A DNA stretch of 6,592 bases. It comes from an uncultured Oscillospiraceae bacterium (GTDB taxonomy: Bacteria > Bacillota > Clostridia > Oscillospirales > Oscillospiraceae). The translations under genes were made by a program, and so were the position numbers. Position 1 is the first letter of the stretch. Each line of letters opens with the position of its first letter. Below, piece by piece: positions 4,786 through 6,592 of the stretch. A model generated the notes under the pieces. That model saw nothing but the letters and a program-made list of their open reading frames with translations. It searched no databases and was not told the origin of the DNA. The DNA lies in the NCBI GenBank assembly GCA_944385305.1, contig CALWWS010000225.1, positions 1 through 6,592 on the forward strand, written 5' to 3'.

Positions 4786-6510
4786 ATGACGTACAAGCAG
4801 GCATATGAGCGCTGGCTCTCCGCCCCCGCCCTCACCCCGGCCGAGCGGGCGGAGCTGGAGTCCATCGCGGGCAATGAGAAGGAGATCGAAAGCCGGTTCT
4901 TCGGCCCTCTGGAGTTCGGCACCGCCGGGCTGCGGGGCACCATGTGCACAGGGCTGCACCACATGAACGTCCACGTGGTGCGCCACGCCACCCAGGCCTT
5001 CGCCCAGGTGATTCTGGCCGAGGGGCCCGACGCGGCGGGGCGGGGTGTGGCGGTGTGCTACGACTGCCGCAACAACTCCGACCTCTTCGCCAGGGAGACC
5101 GCCTGCGTCATGGCGGCCAACGGCATCCCCGTGCGGCTCTTTGACGCCCTGCGCCCCACCCCCGAGGTGTCCTTCGCCGTGCGGGAGTACGGCTGCATCG
5201 CCGGAGTGAACGTCACCGCCAGCCACAACCCCAAGGAGTACAACGGCTACAAGGTCTACTGGCAGGACGGGGCCCAGCTGCCCCCCCGCCACGCCGCCGC
5301 CATCGCCAAAAAGATGGAGGAGCTGGACATCTTCGACGACGTAAAGACCATGGACTATGACCAGGCCCTCGCCCAGGGCCTTATCACCCTCATGGGGGCG
5401 GAGACTGACGAGAAGTTCCTGGCCCGCGTGATGGAGCAGGTGAACGACCCGGCGGCGGTGGAGAAGGTGGCCGACCACTTCAGGATGGTCTACACCCCCT
5501 TCCACGGCACGGGCTACAAGCTCATCCCCGAGGCCCTGCGCCGCCTGGGCATGAAGCATGTGATCTGCGTGCCTGAGCAGATGGTGATTGACGGCAACTT
5601 CCCCACGGTGGTCTCCCCCAACCCGGAGAACCCGGAGGGCTTCGCCCTGGCGGTGGAGCTGGCCCGGAAGGAGGGGGCGGACTTCATCCTGGGCTCCGAC
5701 CCGGACGCGGACCGGGTGGGCATCATGGTGCGCCGGGCCGACGGGGAGTACGTGGTGCTCACCGGCAACCAGACCGGCGTGATCCTGCTGGACTACCTCA
5801 TCGCCGCCAAGCGCCGCACCGGGAAGCTGCCCGACAAGGCGGTGGCCCTCAAGACCATCGTCACCACCGAGATGGCCCGCAAGGTGGCCCAGGACAACGG
5901 CCTTGCCTGCTACGACACCTTCACCGGCTTCAAGTTCCTGGCCGAGAAGAAGGACGCCCTGGAGAGCGCCGGGGAGGGCACTGTCATCTTCTCCTACGAG
6001 GAGAGCTACGGCTACATGCTGGGGGACTACGTGCGGGACAAGGACGCGGTCACCGCCTCCCTGGCCCTCACCGAGATGGCCGCCTGGTACGCCGGGCAGG
6101 GCATGACCCTCTACGACGCGCTGGAGGCCTGCTACAAGAAGTACGGCTACTACGCCGAGCGCACCATGAACCTGGTGATGCCCGGCCTGGACGGCCTGAA
6201 GAAGATGGCCGCCCTCATGGCGGATCTCCGCTCCAACCCACCCGCCCAGGTGGCCGGTGTGGCGGTGGAGCAGTGGAAGGACTACCAGGACGGCAGCGTA
6301 GTCACCGCCGGGGGCGGCAAGAGCGCCATGGAGCTCTCCGGCTCCAACGTGCTGCGCTATGAGCTCTCCGACGGCACCAGCGTCATCGTCCGCCCCTCTG
6401 GCACCGAGCCCAAGGTGAAGGTGTACATCCTGGCCAACGGCCAGAGCGCCGCCGACTGCCAGGCCAAGGTGGAAGCCTGCGCCGCCTGGGCGGAGGGCCT
6501 GGCGAAATAA
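4786..6510 (+). CDS. pgcA: Alpha-phosphoglucomutase / phosphohexomutase (PgcA-like)
   Basis: This is an alpha-D-phosphohexomutase interconverting glucose-6-phosphate and glucose-1-phosphate through a phosphoserine enzyme, feeding UDP-glucose and surface glycans. Its 574 residues match B. subtilis PgcA (about 580) rather than the shorter GlmM (about 450). The four domain signatures occur in order: GTAGLRG (45-51), TASHNP with catalytic S146, the metal loop DPDADR (D305, D307, D309), the sugar-specificity EES at 405-407, and the phosphate-binding RPSGTEPK (536-543). Phosphomannomutase activity is also possible, since these motifs do not separate the two. An AGGAGG at 4772-4777, eight bases before the ATG, sets the start clearly. 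The 59-base gap after rlmH holds no convincing promoter, so it probably shares the upstream transcript. A strong terminator follows. Confidence 0.93.
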   Translation: MTYKQAYERWLSAPALTPAERAELESIAGNEKEIESRFFGPLEFGTAGLRGTMCTGLHHMNVHVVRHATQAFAQVILAEGPDAAGRGVAVCYDCRNNSDLFARETACVMAANGIPVRLFDALRPTPEVSFAVREYGCIAGVNVTASHNPKEYNGYKVYWQDGAQLPPRHAAAIAKKMEELDIFDDVKTMDYDQALAQGLITLMGAETDEKFLARVMEQVNDPAAVEKVADHFRMVYTPFHGTGYKLIPEALRRLGMKHVICVPEQMVIDGNFPTVVSPNPENPEGFALAVELARKEGADFILGSDPDADRVGIMVRRADGEYVVLTGNQTGVILLDYLIAAKRRTGKLPDKAVALKTIVTTEMARKVAQDNGLACYDTFTGFKFLAEKKDALESAGEGTVIFSYEESYGYMLGDYVRDKDAVTASLALTEMAAWYAGQGMTLYDALEACYKKYGYYAERTMNLVMPGLDGLKKMAALMADLRSNPPAQVAGVAVEQWKDYQDGSVVTAGGGKSAMELSGSNVLRYELSDGTSVIVRPSGTEPKVKVYILANGQSAADCQAKVEACAAWAEGLAK

Positions 6511-6531
6511 CAACTCCATACAGCCTGGAGG

Positions 6532-6564
6532 GCCCCGGCGGCATGTGCCGCCGGGGCTTTTTTT
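6532..6564 (+). terminator. Strong intrinsic terminator after the phosphohexomutase gene
   Basis: GCCCCGGCGGC (6532-6542) pairs perfectly with GCCGCCGGGGC (6547-6557) over 11 bp around an ATGT loop, followed by seven T (6558-6564). It begins 22 bases after the TAA stop and should end the rightward transcription unit. The remaining 28 bases to the window edge show nothing definable. Confidence 0.93.
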
Positions 6565-6592
6565 GTCTGCTTTTCCATACTTCCTCCACGTT

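Noticed and set aside
4717..6519. A 600-residue open frame on the minus strand opposite the phosphohexomutase gene
   Set aside because: It is Gly/His/Val-rich low-complexity protein, as expected from the complement of a G/C-ending codon pattern. It has no domain motifs, and the plus strand carries a complete enzyme with all signatures.
6357..6578. A 73-residue minus-strand frame starting at ATG 6578 with GGAGG five bases upstream
   Set aside because: The ribosome binding site looks good, but the frame reads straight through the intrinsic terminator stem and then antisense through the end of the phosphohexomutase gene. No promoter or homology is visible, so chance is likelier.
1..6592. CRISPR arrays, tRNA/rRNA genes, insertion sequences, prophage or toxin-antitoxin genes
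   Set aside because: No regularly spaced repeats, cloverleaf or rRNA signatures, transposase motifs or terminal inverted repeats with target duplications were seen on either strand.

Overview
The window reads as a G+C-rich Firmicutes chromosome, most likely a Clostridia/Oscillospiraceae-type gut bacterium. This is an inference from three things: the strong G/C bias at third codon positions, AGGAGG-type ribosome binding sites, and the gene set (a clostridial-type MurA, a YycJ/WalJ-family metallo-hydrolase and RlmH in a row). No 16S or other phylogenetic marker is present, so the placement is tentative.

Layout. Positions 1-1480 (minus strand) carry most of a HlyD/RND-type membrane-fusion adaptor gene whose 3' end lies beyond the left edge. 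Positions 1481-2033 are a 553-base divergent intergenic region that is unusually rich in signals. It holds an extended -10 promoter and an 11-bp-spaced TTAAG direct repeat for the adaptor gene. It also holds a 114-base rod-like inverted repeat that may be a structured RNA on the minus strand, further G+C-rich hairpins, one perfect DnaA box, a clear promoter firing rightward, and a structured leader with a terminator-like hairpin before murA. Positions 2034-6510 (plus strand) carry four genes in one direction: murA, a yycJ/walJ-like metallo-beta-lactamase-fold gene, rlmH and a 574-residue alpha-phosphohexomutase (pgcA-like). A strong intrinsic terminator at 6532-6564 closes the unit.

How the genes fit together. 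MurA starts peptidoglycan precursor synthesis, and the phosphohexomutase supplies glucose-1-phosphate for UDP-glucose and surface glycans. YycJ/WalJ homologues accompany the WalRK cell-wall regulon in other Firmicutes, and RlmH modifies the 23S rRNA. The right half is therefore a housekeeping envelope and translation cluster, probably one transcript from the promoter at 1879-1906. The adaptor gene on the left would work with an ABC transporter encoded past the window edge.

No undescribed defence, mobile or biosynthetic system is visible; the coding genes are ordinary families. The parts that deserve attention are the 553-base intergenic region (possible ncRNA, possible murA attenuator, response-regulator-like site), the tandem-duplicated adaptor architecture of the HlyD protein, and the SCC-attachment-like 3' end of rlmH.
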